This document shows, in pieces, positions 15,053 to 24,214 of a stretch of DNA of 48,052 nt. The notes below the pieces were generated by a model that worked only from the letters and a program-made list of their open reading frames with translations, was not told the origin of the DNA and searched no databases. The translations under genes were made by a program, and so were the position numbers. The stretch comes from Massilia sp. YIM B02443. Its GTDB lineage: Bacteria > Pseudomonadota > Gammaproteobacteria > Burkholderiales > Burkholderiaceae_D. Where the stretch lies: positions 1-48,052 of the forward strand of contig NZ_JASNRA010000033.1 in NCBI RefSeq assembly GCF_030411955.1, written 5' to 3'. Numbering within the stretch: position 1 is the first letter of the stretch; every line of letters starts with the position of its first letter.

Positions 15053-16312
15053 GTGAGCGCTGATGTAAGCGTGCAATTCACCCTGGCGACGATCGGCTCG
15101 GCCGGCGACCTGTTCCCCTTCCTGTGGATCGGGTGGGCGCTGCAGGCGCGCGGGCACCGGGTCGAGTTTCTCGGCCCGGTACAGCATGCGCCGTTCGTCG
15201 AAGCCGCCGGGCTGAGCTTCCACGGCCTGCCGGCCGACCCGGCCGTGCTCGACCATCCCGACCTGTGGCATCCGACCCGCGGCCTGGCCGTGGTATGGCA
15301 GGCGACGCGGCCGGCGATGGCGCAGTTGCCTGCCCTGGTCGAGGCGCTCGCCGGCGACCATCAGCACGTGCTGCTGGTGCATCCGCTGGCGCTGCCTGAA
15401 GCCGAACTGTGCCGCGCCACGCGGCCGGGCTTGCGCATCGCGGCGGCCTACCTGGCGCCGTCGAACCTGCCGACTGTGCACGATCCGCTGCTGCTGGGCC
15501 CGTGGCCGGTGCCGCGCTGGGTGCCGCACGGCATGCGGCGCTGGCTGTGGCGCACGCTGGCGGCGCGCTTCATCGACCCGGTCGCCTTGCCCGGCCTGAA
15601 CGCGGCGCGCGCCGCGCGTGGCCTGGCGCCGATCCATGACCTGATCGGCCACCTGATGGCGATCCCGGATCTGTCGCTGGCGCTGTTTCCCGACTGGTTC
15701 GCCGCGCCGCCGCCGGACTGGCCGCAGCCGCTGTACCAGTCCGGCTTCCCTTTATATGATCCCGCTGCCGACGCCGTGCCAGGCGCCGAATTGCGCGCCT
15801 TCCTCGACGCCGGCGCGCCGCCGGTCGTGTTCACGCCCGGCACCGGCAACCGCCAGGCGCGCGCCTATTTCGAAGCGGCGGCGCAGGCGGTGAGTGAACT
15901 CGGCCTGCGCGCCATCTTCCTGACTCCGCACCGCGACCAGGTCGCGGCCGCGCTCCCGGCCGGCATCTGCTGGCAGGAATATGTGCCCCTGAAGTCGCTG
16001 CTGCCACACGTCGCCGCACTGGCGCACCACGGCGGCATCGGCACCACGGCCGAAGCTTTGCGCGCCGGCACGCCGCAGCTGGTGGTCCCGCTGGCGCATG
16101 ACCAGTTCGATAACGCGGCGCGGGTGGTGGCGCTGGGCGCCGGGGCCAGCCTGCACGCTGCGCGCGTGACGCCAGCGCGCATGGCCGCCGCGCTGCGCCG
16201 GGTGGTCGGGGTGGAGCAGGTCGCGCGCCAGTGTGCGCAGGTAGCGCACCGCTTCGCCGCGCCGTCGCCCATCGACGCCTTGTGCCAGCGGCTGGAGTCG
16301 CTGGCGCGCTAA
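15053..16312 (+). CDS. UGT-like glycosyltransferase (GT1 family, GT-B fold)
   Basis: 419 residues. The N-terminal acceptor half opens with TLATIGSAGDLFPFLWIGWAL, the glycine-containing loop after the first strand seen in MGT/UGT-type transferases. The C-terminal donor half has PPVVFTPGTGN, then AALAHHGGIGTTAEALRAGTPQLVVPLAHDQFDNA, the canonical donor-binding signature with HHGG and the D-Q pair that contacts the sugar. It probably transfers a hexose from a nucleotide sugar to a lipid or small hydrophobic acceptor; which one is not visible. I take GTG 15053 as start, 4 nt after the upstream stop; the ribosome site is weak. It is probably cotranscribed with the PPOX-fold gene. Confidence 0.85.
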   Translation: MSADVSVQFTLATIGSAGDLFPFLWIGWALQARGHRVEFLGPVQHAPFVEAAGLSFHGLPADPAVLDHPDLWHPTRGLAVVWQATRPAMAQLPALVEALAGDHQHVLLVHPLALPEAELCRATRPGLRIAAAYLAPSNLPTVHDPLLLGPWPVPRWVPHGMRRWLWRTLAARFIDPVALPGLNAARAARGLAPIHDLIGHLMAIPDLSLALFPDWFAAPPPDWPQPLYQSGFPLYDPAADAVPGAELRAFLDAGAPPVVFTPGTGNRQARAYFEAAAQAVSELGLRAIFLTPHRDQVAAALPAGICWQEYVPLKSLLPHVAALAHHGGIGTTAEALRAGTPQLVVPLAHDQFDNAARVVALGAGASLHAARVTPARMAAALRRVVGVEQVARQCAQVAHRFAAPSPIDALCQRLESLAR

Positions 16313-16395
16313 CCTGGCGCCACTGTGGGAAAACGCACCGACATCAAGTGGCCGCGGCGGTTCAATGAATCATCGTCGATGATGTCGGAGGGCAG

Positions 16396-18954
16396 ATGCC
16401 CAGCAATAAACAAGCCAAGAATTCTGGAAAGCACGTCCATCTTGCTGCGGAAGACGGCTACGTCCACGTCCGTGGCGCGCGCGAGCACAATCTGAAGAAC
16501 GTCAGTCTGGATATTCCGCGCGGCGCGTTGGTGGTGTTCACCGGCGTGTCCGGCTCGGGCAAGTCGTCGCTGGCCTTCGGCACGCTGTACGCGGAGGCGC
16601 AGCGGCGCTACCTGGAATCGGTCTCGCCCTACGCGCGCCGCCTGTTCCACCAGATGCCGGTGCCGGAAGTCGACGAGATCGAGGGCCTGCCGCCGGCGGT
16701 GGCCCTGCAGCAGCAGCGCGGCACGCCGACCGCGCGCTCTTCGGTCGGCAGCGTCAGTACGCTGAGCAATTCCTTGCGCATGCTGTACTCGCGCGCCGGC
16801 GATTATCCGCCGGATCAGGAATTGCTGTACGCCGAATCGTTCTCGCCGAATACGCCGCAGGGCGCCTGCCCGCGCTGCTCGGGCCTGGGTCGCATCTATG
16901 ACGTGACCGAGCAGTCGCTGGTGCCGGACGACTCCCTGACCATCCGCGAACGCGCCGTCGCCGCCTGGCCGCCGGCCTGGCACGGCCAGAACCTGCGCGA
17001 CATCCTGGTCACGATGGGCTACGACGTCGATACGCCGTGGCGCGAGCTGCCGAAGAAGGATCGCGACTGGATCCTGTTCACCGACGAGACCCCGACCGTG
17101 CCGGTGTACGCCGGCCTCACGCCAAAAGAGACCAAGGCCGCGCTCAAGCGCAAGGACACGCCCAGCTACCAGGGCACCTTCACCGGCGCGCGCCGCTACG
17201 TGCTGCAGACCTTCGCCAACACCGAAAGCGCGTCGATGAAGAAGCGCGTGGCGCGCTATATGGTCAGCAATGCGTGCCCGGAATGCGCGGGCAAGCGCCT
17301 GCGGCGCGAGTCGCTGTCGGTCACCTTCGCCGGCCTCGACATTGCCGAACTGTCGCGCCAGCCACTGGAAAAGCTGGCACGCCTGATCAAACCCTATACT
17401 GAAACCGAAGGCAAGGTCGACAAGGCCGACGCCAAACTGCATAACGAGCAATTGATCGTGCGCCGGCGCATCGCTGCCGACCTGGCCGCGCGCCTCGAGG
17501 TGCTGCTGGCCATGGGCCTGGGCTACCTCGCGCTCGAGCGCAGCACGCCGACGCTGTCGCCCGGAGAATTGCAGCGCCTGCGCCTGGCCACCCAGGTGCG
17601 TTCCAGCCTGTTCGGCGTGGTCTACGTGCTGGATGAACCGTCGGCCGGCCTGCATCCGGCCGACACCGAAGCCTTGCTCGACGCGCTGGCCCAGCTGAAG
17701 GCGGCCGGCAACTCGCTGTTCGTGGTCGAGCACGCGCTTGACGTGATCCGCCAGGCCGACTGGCTGGTCGACGTCGGTCCGCTGGCCGGCGAACGCGGCG
17801 GCCAGATCCTGTACAGCGGCGCGCCGGAAGGCTTGCGCCAGGTCGAGGGGTCGCAGACGCGGCGCTACCTGTTCGACGAGGCGCCGGCGCCTGGCCGCAC
17901 GCCGCGCGAGCCGAGCGGCTGGCTGAAACTCGAAGGGGTGCGCCGGAATAACCTGGACGGCCTGGCGGTCGCATTCCCGCTGGGCGTGCTGACCAGCGTG
18001 ACCGGCGTCTCGGGCTCGGGCAAGTCGAGCCTGGTGAGCCAGGTGCTGGTCGAACTGGTCGGCAATGCGCTGGGGCAGGGCGCTGCGGCGCAGGACGAGC
18101 AGCCGGAAGAACCTGATCTGGAGCGCGACGAAGCGTTGCCGCTGGAAGGCCGCATCGTGGCCGGCATGGACGGCGTGAAACGCATGGTGCGGGTCGACCA
18201 GAAGCCGATCGGCCGCACCCCGCGCTCCAACCTGGCGACTTATACCGGGCTGTTCGACGGCGTCCGCAAACTGTTCGCGGCGACGCCGGACGCGAAGAAG
18301 CGGCGCTATGACGCCGGCCGCTTCTCGTTCAACGTCGCCAAGGGCCGCTGCGAGCACTGCGCCGGCGAAGGTTTCGTGATGGTCGAGCTGCTGTTCCTGC
18401 CCAGCGTCTACGCGCCATGTCCGACCTGCGAAGGCGCGCGCTACAACGCCAAGACCCTGGAGGTGACCTACCGCGGCAAGAACATCGCCGAGGTGCTGGG
18501 CATGACGGTGGGCGAGGCAATCGACTTCTTCGAAGGCGAGCCGCTGGTCGAGCGTTCCCTGGAAGTGCTGCGCGAGGTGGGCCTGGACTACCTGCGCCTG
18601 GGCCAGCCGGCCACCGAGCTGTCGGGCGGCGAAGCCCAGCGCATCAAGCTGGCGACCGAACTGCAGCGCGCCACGCGCGGCAATACCCTGTATGTGCTGG
18701 ACGAGCCGACCACCGGCCTGCACCCGGTCGACGCCGACCGGCTGATGGTGCAGCTTAACCGCCTGGTCGATGCCGGCAATACGGTGATCGTGGTCGAGCA
18801 CACGATGCGGGTGGTGGCGGGCAGCGACTGGGTGATCGACATCGGGCCCGGCGCCGGCGACGAGGGCGGCAAGGTGGTGGCGTCCGGCCCGCCGCAGGAA
18901 GTCGCACGCAACAAGGTCAGCCGCACCGCGCCATACCTGGCCAAGCATTTGTAG
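16396..18954 (+). CDS. uvrA: UvrA-like ABC ATPase, short form (class II)
   Basis: 852 residues, about 90 shorter than housekeeping UvrA. Two ABC modules: Walker A GVSGSGKSSL near residue 50 and again near 537; signatures LSPGELQRLRLAT in the first and LSGGEAQRIKLAT in the second; D-loops LDEPSAGLHP and LDEPTTGLHP. Zinc modules: CPRCSGLG (about 157), CPECAGKR, and CEHCAGEG with CPTCEGAR. The short length and the direct run from the first Walker A into YARRLFHQMPVPEV suggest the UvrB-interaction domain is missing, as in class II UvrA2 proteins linked to tolerance of DNA-binding drugs. The first signature has Pro in place of the second Gly. It is monocistronic, and its TAG stop lies within a dispersed repeat. 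Confidence 0.9.
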   Translation: MPSNKQAKNSGKHVHLAAEDGYVHVRGAREHNLKNVSLDIPRGALVVFTGVSGSGKSSLAFGTLYAEAQRRYLESVSPYARRLFHQMPVPEVDEIEGLPPAVALQQQRGTPTARSSVGSVSTLSNSLRMLYSRAGDYPPDQELLYAESFSPNTPQGACPRCSGLGRIYDVTEQSLVPDDSLTIRERAVAAWPPAWHGQNLRDILVTMGYDVDTPWRELPKKDRDWILFTDETPTVPVYAGLTPKETKAALKRKDTPSYQGTFTGARRYVLQTFANTESASMKKRVARYMVSNACPECAGKRLRRESLSVTFAGLDIAELSRQPLEKLARLIKPYTETEGKVDKADAKLHNEQLIVRRRIAADLAARLEVLLAMGLGYLALERSTPTLSPGELQRLRLATQVRSSLFGVVYVLDEPSAGLHPADTEALLDALAQLKAAGNSLFVVEHALDVIRQADWLVDVGPLAGERGGQILYSGAPEGLRQVEGSQTRRYLFDEAPAPGRTPREPSGWLKLEGVRRNNLDGLAVAFPLGVLTSVTGVSGSGKSSLVSQVLVELVGNALGQGAAAQDEQPEEPDLERDEALPLEGRIVAGMDGVKRMVRVDQKPIGRTPRSNLATYTGLFDGVRKLFAATPDAKKRRYDAGRFSFNVAKGRCEHCAGEGFVMVELLFLPSVYAPCPTCEGARYNAKTLEVTYRGKNIAEVLGMTVGEAIDFFEGEPLVERSLEVLREVGLDYLRLGQPATELSGGEAQRIKLATELQRATRGNTLYVLDEPTTGLHPVDADRLMVQLNRLVDAGNTVIVVEHTMRVVAGSDWVIDIGPGAGDEGGKVVASGPPQEVARNKVSRTAPYLAKHL

Positions 18955-18983
18955 GGTTGGCGGCTATGCCGCCGACGCGTTGA
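18951..18983 (+). repeat. Dispersed palindromic repeat, copy 1
   Basis: GTAGGGTTGGCGGC-tat-GCCGCCGACGCGTTGA. The core GGCGGC-N3-GCCGCC is a hairpin. Related copies are at 25444-25492, 25526-25560 (inverted) and 48012-48047 (inverted). This copy begins on the last base of the penultimate codon of the UvrA-like gene and supplies its TAG stop. It resembles REP-type intergenic elements. Confidence 0.75.
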
Positions 18984-19242
18984 TTGTTAGCGGCGCTGCT
19001 CTCGCGCCCGATGATCTCGCTGCCAACCATCATCGGAGCGCCGGCCGCCGCGCCGGCGGCCAAGCTCCCAACCCCACGCCTTTCAGCCACGTGTCAGTGG
19101 TGCGCCACATCCATGAGCATTTTGATAATATTCAGACGCCCAGGCAAGCCCATGCTTGCGCACGACCGTGCTCCTCCAGTGTGCGCACCGTTTTACGTTT
19201 GCGTTACACTTAGGATATTTTTTTTCTATCAAAACAACAGGC

Positions 19243-22200
19243 ATGGCCGGTCCAACCATCGATAACAGCGAGTTTCGTCGCATTCTGACCCGTAACGTCG
19301 CGCTTCCTCTCGGGATGAGCATCCTGAGCGCCATCGTCTTCGTCGGCATCATCGCGTACCTGATCAACAACCTGACCTGGGTCGAGCATTCCCAGAAGGT
19401 GATCGGCAATGCCCATGAAATCCGCAAGCTGTCGGCCGAGATGGAATCGGGCATGCGCGGCTACCTGCTGGCCGGCGACGAGGAATTCCTCGCGCCCTAC
19501 CTGCTGTCGGCCCAGCGCATGGGCGCCAGCCTCGAAACGCTGGAGGACCTGGTCAAGGACAACGCGCCCCAGGCCGAGCGGGTGGCGCGCATCTCCCGGA
19601 TCCAGAAGCAGTGGGAAGACTTCGCCAACGACATGATCGGGCGCCGGCGCGCCAATAACCTCAGCTATATCGAGGCCGTCAGCAGCGGGCGTGGACGCCT
19701 GCTCACCGACGAGATGCGGCGTCACTTCGACCTGGTGCTGGCCAACGAATCGCGCCTGCTGCAGGAGCGCAGCGATACCTCGCGCCGCACCACCTTCTGG
19801 TCGGTGGCGGTGTTCCTGATCCTGAGCGCGGCGGTCGGCGCCGGCCTGGCCGCCTTCGGCCGGCGCCAGTTGGTGCGCCTGTCGGATACCTACAACGAAG
19901 TGCTGTCGCATGAAGCCGAGCACAACGAAAAACTGCGCCACCAGGACTGGCTGCGCAAGGGCCAGAACGACCTGACCGTGCGCAGCGCCGGCATCCACAA
20001 CCTGGAGCCGCTGGCCGACGCGCTGCTGCCCTATGTCGTGAAATACCTGGACGGCGTGGTCGGCGCCATGTACGTGCGCGCCGACGACGGCACCATGCGC
20101 CGCATCGGCGCCTACGGTTTCACCCATACCGAGACCGAGCGCGCCGAGATCATCCAGCCGGGCACCACCCTGGCCAGCCAGGCCGCAGCGGAAAACCGCC
20201 TGATGGTGCTCAACGACTTGCCGGCCAACTACATCAAGGTCGCCAGCGCCCTGGGCGAGGCGCCGCCGCGCAGCCTGGCCATCGCGCCGTTCTACAACCA
20301 CGGTAAAGTCAAAGGCGTGTTCGAGATCGGCTTCCTGCGCGACGTGACCGAGCAGGACCGCGAATTCCTGGAATTCATCGCCCCGGCGATCGGCGCCGCG
20401 ATGGCCGCCGTGGTCTACCGCCAGCGCCTGCAGGACGCGCTGGAAGAAAGCCAGACCCTGAACGAAGAACTGCAGGTGCAGCAGGAAGAACTGCGCACCG
20501 CCAACGAAGAACTGGAAGAACAGTCGCGCGCGCTGGAAGAATCGCAGTCGGCGCTGGAAAACCAGCAGGCCGAGCTGCGCACCACCAACGACCAGCTGGC
20601 CGAGCAGGCGCTGAACCTGGACATGAAGAACTCGGCGCTGCAATCGGCGCAAGAACAGCTGCAACAGCGCGCCATCGATCTCGAGAGCGCCAGCCGCTAC
20701 AAGTCCGAGTTCCTGGCGAATATGTCGCACGAGCTGCGCACCCCGCTGAACAGCTCGCTAATCCTGGCGAAACTGCTGGCCGACAATACCAGCGGCAACC
20801 TGAGCGACGAGCAGGTGCGCTTCGCCCAGACCATTTATTCGGCCGGCAACGACCTGCTGCAGCTGATCAACGACATCCTCGACATCTCCAAGGTCGAGGC
20901 CGGCAAGCTGGAGCTGGTGCCGGAAGACGTGCCGGTGCGGCGCGTGGTCGAAGGCCTGGTGCGCACTTTCGAGCCGCTGGCGCTGCAAAAGCAGCTCGAC
21001 TTCAAGGTCACGGTGGCGCCGGACGTGCCGGCCACGCTGCACACCGACCGCCAGCGCATCGAGCAGGTGCTCAAGAACCTGCTGTCGAACGCCGTGAAAT
21101 TCACCGACAGCGGTTCGGTCAGCATGGACGTGCTGGTCGCGCCGGACGGCGCAGTAGCGTTCCGGGTGCAGGATACCGGCATCGGCATCGCCCCGGACCA
21201 GCAGGAAAAGATTTTTGATGCCTTCCACCAGGCCGACGGCACCACCAGCCGCCGCTTCGGCGGCACCGGCCTCGGCCTGTCGATCTCGCGCGACCTGACC
21301 CGCCTGCTGGGCGGCAGCATGGCCGTCTCGAGCGCGCCGGGCGAGGGCAGCGTGTTCACCCTGACCCTGCCGCGCGGCATCCCGGCCACGCCGGCGGCGT
21401 CCGCTCCGATCGTGGCCGGCAGCGCCAGCGTGGCGAATGTGTCGGCGCCGGTCTTCTCGGCGCCCGCCACGGCGCCGACCTCGACCATCCAGATCAGCGC
21501 CCCGCCATCGGCGGCCGCGACGGCGGCGCACGCCGAGGCCGAGCCGCTGGCCACTTTCCCGGACGACCGCGACAAGCCCGCGGGCGGCCGCCGCACCGTG
21601 CTGGTGGTGGAAGACGAAGCCCCGTTCGCGCGCATCCTGTACGACCTGGCGCACGAGCTCGACTACCGCTGCCTGGTGGCGATGAGCGCCGACGAAGGCA
21701 TCGCCCTGGCCGCCAGCCAGCGCCCCGACGCCATTCTTCTGGACGTGCGCCTGCCGGACCGTTCCGGCCTGACCGTGCTGCAACAGCTGAAAGACAATCC
21801 ATCCACCCGCCACATCCCGGTGCACGTGCTGTCGAGCATCGAGAGCAGCGGCGAAGCGCTGCACCTGGGCGCGATCGGCTATGCGCTCAAACCGAGCTCG
21901 CGCGAGGAACTGGAAGAGGTGTTCCGCAAGCTGCAGGAAAAATCGACCCAGAAGATCAAGCGCGTGCTGCTGGTCGAGGACGACGAACGCCAGCGCGACA
22001 GCGTGACCCAGCTGATCAAGGACGACGACGTCGAGATCGCCGCCGTCGGCACCGCCAGCGAAGCGCTCAAGCTGCTGAAAAACGAAATCTTCGACTGCAT
22101 GGTCATCGACCTCAAGCTGCCCGACATGCAAGGCGGCGAGCTGCTCGAACGGATGTCGCAGGAAGAGCTGTGCTCGTTCCCGCCGGTGATCGTGTACACC

Positions 22201-22773
22201 GGGCGCAACCTGACGCGCGACGAGGAAGCCCAATTGCTGCGCTACTCGAAGTCGATCATCATCAAGGGCGCCCGTTCGCCCGAGCGCCTGCTGGACGAAG
22301 TGACGCTGTTCCTGCACAAGGTCGAGTCCGAGCTGTCGAGCGAGCGCCAGAACATGCTGAAAGCCGTGCGCGGACGCGACCGCGTGTTCGAAGGGCGTAC
22401 CATCCTGCTGGTGGACGACGACGTGCGCAACGTGTTTGCACTGACCAGCGCGCTGGAGCAGCGCGGCGCCAAGGTCGAAGTCGGCAGGAATGGTTTTGAA
22501 GCTATTGCCAAACTGGATGAAGTGCCGGGCATCGACCTGGTGCTGATGGACATCATGATGCCGGGCATGGACGGCCTGGAAGCGACGCGCCGCATCCGCG
22601 CCGACGGCCGCTTCGACCGCCTGCCGATCATCGCCATCACGGCCAAGGCGATGAAGGACGACCAGGAACAATGCCTGACCGCCGGCGCCAACGATTACCT
22701 GGCCAAACCGATCGACCTGAGCCGCCTGTACTCGCTGCTGCGAGTCTGGATGCCGACCCTGGAGCGCATTTGA
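19243..22773 (+). CDS. Hybrid sensor histidine kinase (CHASE3-GAF-kinase-three receivers)
   Basis: 1176 residues from ATG 19243 (MAGPTIDNSEF), which precedes a first membrane span at about 20-41. Order: periplasmic CHASE3-like domain (about 45-180, with SAEMESGMRGYLLAGDEEF), second span (184-207), GAF domain (about 250-390), a long coiled coil (395-480, repeats of EELRTANEELEE type), HisKA with phospho-acceptor His496 in SHELRTPLNSS, HATPase with N-box NLLSNAVKF (about 612) and FGGTGLGLSIS, an Ala/Pro/Ser linker, then three receiver domains beginning VLVVEDEAPF (786), VLLVEDDERQ (908) and ILLVDDDVRN (1054). Each receiver keeps the acidic pair and phospho-Asp. It leads a four-gene operon with CheR- and CheB-like proteins, so it probably responds to a small-molecule or redox cue and feeds several outputs. 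Confidence 0.92.
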   Translation: MAGPTIDNSEFRRILTRNVALPLGMSILSAIVFVGIIAYLINNLTWVEHSQKVIGNAHEIRKLSAEMESGMRGYLLAGDEEFLAPYLLSAQRMGASLETLEDLVKDNAPQAERVARISRIQKQWEDFANDMIGRRRANNLSYIEAVSSGRGRLLTDEMRRHFDLVLANESRLLQERSDTSRRTTFWSVAVFLILSAAVGAGLAAFGRRQLVRLSDTYNEVLSHEAEHNEKLRHQDWLRKGQNDLTVRSAGIHNLEPLADALLPYVVKYLDGVVGAMYVRADDGTMRRIGAYGFTHTETERAEIIQPGTTLASQAAAENRLMVLNDLPANYIKVASALGEAPPRSLAIAPFYNHGKVKGVFEIGFLRDVTEQDREFLEFIAPAIGAAMAAVVYRQRLQDALEESQTLNEELQVQQEELRTANEELEEQSRALEESQSALENQQAELRTTNDQLAEQALNLDMKNSALQSAQEQLQQRAIDLESASRYKSEFLANMSHELRTPLNSSLILAKLLADNTSGNLSDEQVRFAQTIYSAGNDLLQLINDILDISKVEAGKLELVPEDVPVRRVVEGLVRTFEPLALQKQLDFKVTVAPDVPATLHTDRQRIEQVLKNLLSNAVKFTDSGSVSMDVLVAPDGAVAFRVQDTGIGIAPDQQEKIFDAFHQADGTTSRRFGGTGLGLSISRDLTRLLGGSMAVSSAPGEGSVFTLTLPRGIPATPAASAPIVAGSASVANVSAPVFSAPATAPTSTIQISAPPSAAATAAHAEAEPLATFPDDRDKPAGGRRTVLVVEDEAPFARILYDLAHELDYRCLVAMSADEGIALAASQRPDAILLDVRLPDRSGLTVLQQLKDNPSTRHIPVHVLSSIESSGEALHLGAIGYALKPSSREELEEVFRKLQEKSTQKIKRVLLVEDDERQRDSVTQLIKDDDVEIAAVGTASEALKLLKNEIFDCMVIDLKLPDMQGGELLERMSQEELCSFPPVIVYTGRNLTRDEEAQLLRYSKSIIIKGARSPERLLDEVTLFLHKVESELSSERQNMLKAVRGRDRVFEGRTILLVDDDVRNVFALTSALEQRGAKVEVGRNGFEAIAKLDEVPGIDLVLMDIMMPGMDGLEATRRIRADGRFDRLPIIAITAKAMKDDQEQCLTAGANDYLAKPIDLSRLYSLLRVWMPTLERI

Positions 22774-23600
22774 GCAAGCCACCAAGCGACTTCGACATCG
22801 AGCTGCGGATGCTCGTCGAAGCCGTGTATTTGAAATACAACTACGATTTCCGCGACTACACCGGGGCTTCCCAGAAACGCCGGGTGCTGGTCGCCATGCG
22901 CGAAATGGAATGTGACACCGTCTCGGAGCTGCAATCGAAGGTGCTGCACGAGCCGAACGGCTTCGCCCAGCTGCTGCAATACCTGACGATTCCCGTCACC
23001 GAGATGTTCCGCGATCCGGAATATTTCATGGCGATCCGCGAGCAGGTGGTGCCGCTCTTGAAAACCTATCCGTCGCTGAAGATCTGGATCGCGGGATGCA
23101 GCACCGGCGAAGAAGTGTATTCGATGGCGATCCTGCTCAAGGAAGAAGGACTGCTCGAGCGCAGCATCATCTACGCCACCGACATCAATCCCGAATCGCT
23201 GGAAGCGGCGCGGCGCGGCGTGTTCCCGCTCGAGCGCATGCGCCTGTACACCGAGAACTACCAGAAGGCCGGCGGCAAGGCCGCGTTCTCGGACTATTAC
23301 ACGGCGGCCTATGGCGGCGCGCTGTTCGACCGCGAGCTGATGGAAAACGTCACCTTCGCCGACCACAGCCTCGCGACCGACAGCGTGTTCTCCGAAACCC
23401 ATTTCGTCAGCTGCCGCAACGTGCTGATCTATTTCAACCGGCGCCTGCAGGACCGTGTGTTCGGCCTGTTCCACGAGTCGCTGTGCCACCGCGGCTTCCT
23501 GGGCCTGGGCAGCAAGGAAAGCATCGACTTTTCCAGCTACGCCGAGCGCTTCGAGCCGCTGGCGCGGCGCGAACGCCTGTTCCGCAAGGTGATTGCATGA
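22770..23600 (+). CDS. CheR-type methyltransferase
   Basis: 276 residues. The start is TTG 22770, overlapping the upstream stop as TTGA, with GGAG 5 nt before it; no ATG fits the conserved N-terminus. The N-terminal helical domain (RMLVEAVYLKYNYDFRDYTGASQKRRV) is followed by the SAM-binding methyltransferase domain: TEMFRDPEYF, IWIAGCSTGEEVYSMAI, IYATDINPESLEAARRG and HFVSCRNVLIYFN, all standard CheR motifs. It lacks the TPR tail of some CheR fusions. In chemotaxis it methylates receptor glutamates; here no receptor gene is near, so its target may be the hybrid kinase or a remote receptor. Confidence 0.92.
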   Translation: MSKPPSDFDIELRMLVEAVYLKYNYDFRDYTGASQKRRVLVAMREMECDTVSELQSKVLHEPNGFAQLLQYLTIPVTEMFRDPEYFMAIREQVVPLLKTYPSLKIWIAGCSTGEEVYSMAILLKEEGLLERSIIYATDINPESLEAARRGVFPLERMRLYTENYQKAGGKAAFSDYYTAAYGGALFDRELMENVTFADHSLATDSVFSETHFVSCRNVLIYFNRRLQDRVFGLFHESLCHRGFLGLGSKESIDFSSYAERFEPLARRERLFRKVIA

Positions 23601-24214
23601 AGCACCTTGCGACTCCCGAGCAGCAGCTGGCGCCCCTGATGAAAGGCCGCCAGGTCGAGCTGGTCGTGATCGGCGGCTCCGCCGGCGGAGTCGATGCCCT
23701 GGTCGCGCTGCTGCCCACGTTACCGGGCAACTTCCGTCCGGCAGTCGCCTGCATCCTGCACGTGCCGGCCGACCGCGAAAGCCGCCTGGCGCCGCTGTTC
23801 GACGCCCGCACCGCGCTGCCGGTGGTCGAGGCGCGCGACAAGCAGCCGATCGAAGCGGGCAATGTCTATTTCGCCGGCCCCGGCTATCATCTGTCGATCG
23901 AGAACGACCGCAGCTTTTCGCTCAGCTGCGAAGCGCCGGTGCATTTTGCGCGCCCGGCAATCGATGTCCTGATGGAATCGGCCGCCGACGTGTACGGCGA
24001 GAAAATGGTCGGCATCCTGCTGACCGGCGCCAATTATGACGGCGCCGATGGCATGTGCCGGATCCGCGAACAGGGCGGCCTGACCATCGTACAAGACCCA
24101 CAAGAAGCCCAGTCCAATACCATGCCCCAGGAGGCAATCCGGCGCTGCGCCCCGCACCTGGTGCTGCCCTTGTCCGGCATCCGCACCGTGCTGCCCCTGT
24201 TGGAGACACCATGA
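23597..24214 (+). CDS. CheB-type methylesterase without receiver domain
   Basis: 205 residues, corresponding to the catalytic domain only. Visible active-site elements: VIGGSAGGVDAL (nucleophilic Ser), ILHVPADRES (His) and LLTGANYDGADGM (Asp region). No receiver domain precedes it, so its activity is not gated by its own phosphorylation in the usual way. The start ATG overlaps the cheR stop (ATGA), and its own stop overlaps the next start (ATGA). It would remove methyl esters added by the neighbouring CheR or deamidate glutamines; the partner protein is unknown. Confidence 0.9.
   Translation: MKHLATPEQQLAPLMKGRQVELVVIGGSAGGVDALVALLPTLPGNFRPAVACILHVPADRESRLAPLFDARTALPVVEARDKQPIEAGNVYFAGPGYHLSIENDRSFSLSCEAPVHFARPAIDVLMESAADVYGEKMVGILLTGANYDGADGMCRIREQGGLTIVQDPQEAQSNTMPQEAIRRCAPHLVLPLSGIRTVLPLLETP

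Noticed and set aside
16309..18948. An 879-codon minus-strand frame opposite the UvrA-like gene
   Set aside because: Low-complexity antisense shadow of a gene with full catalytic motifs.
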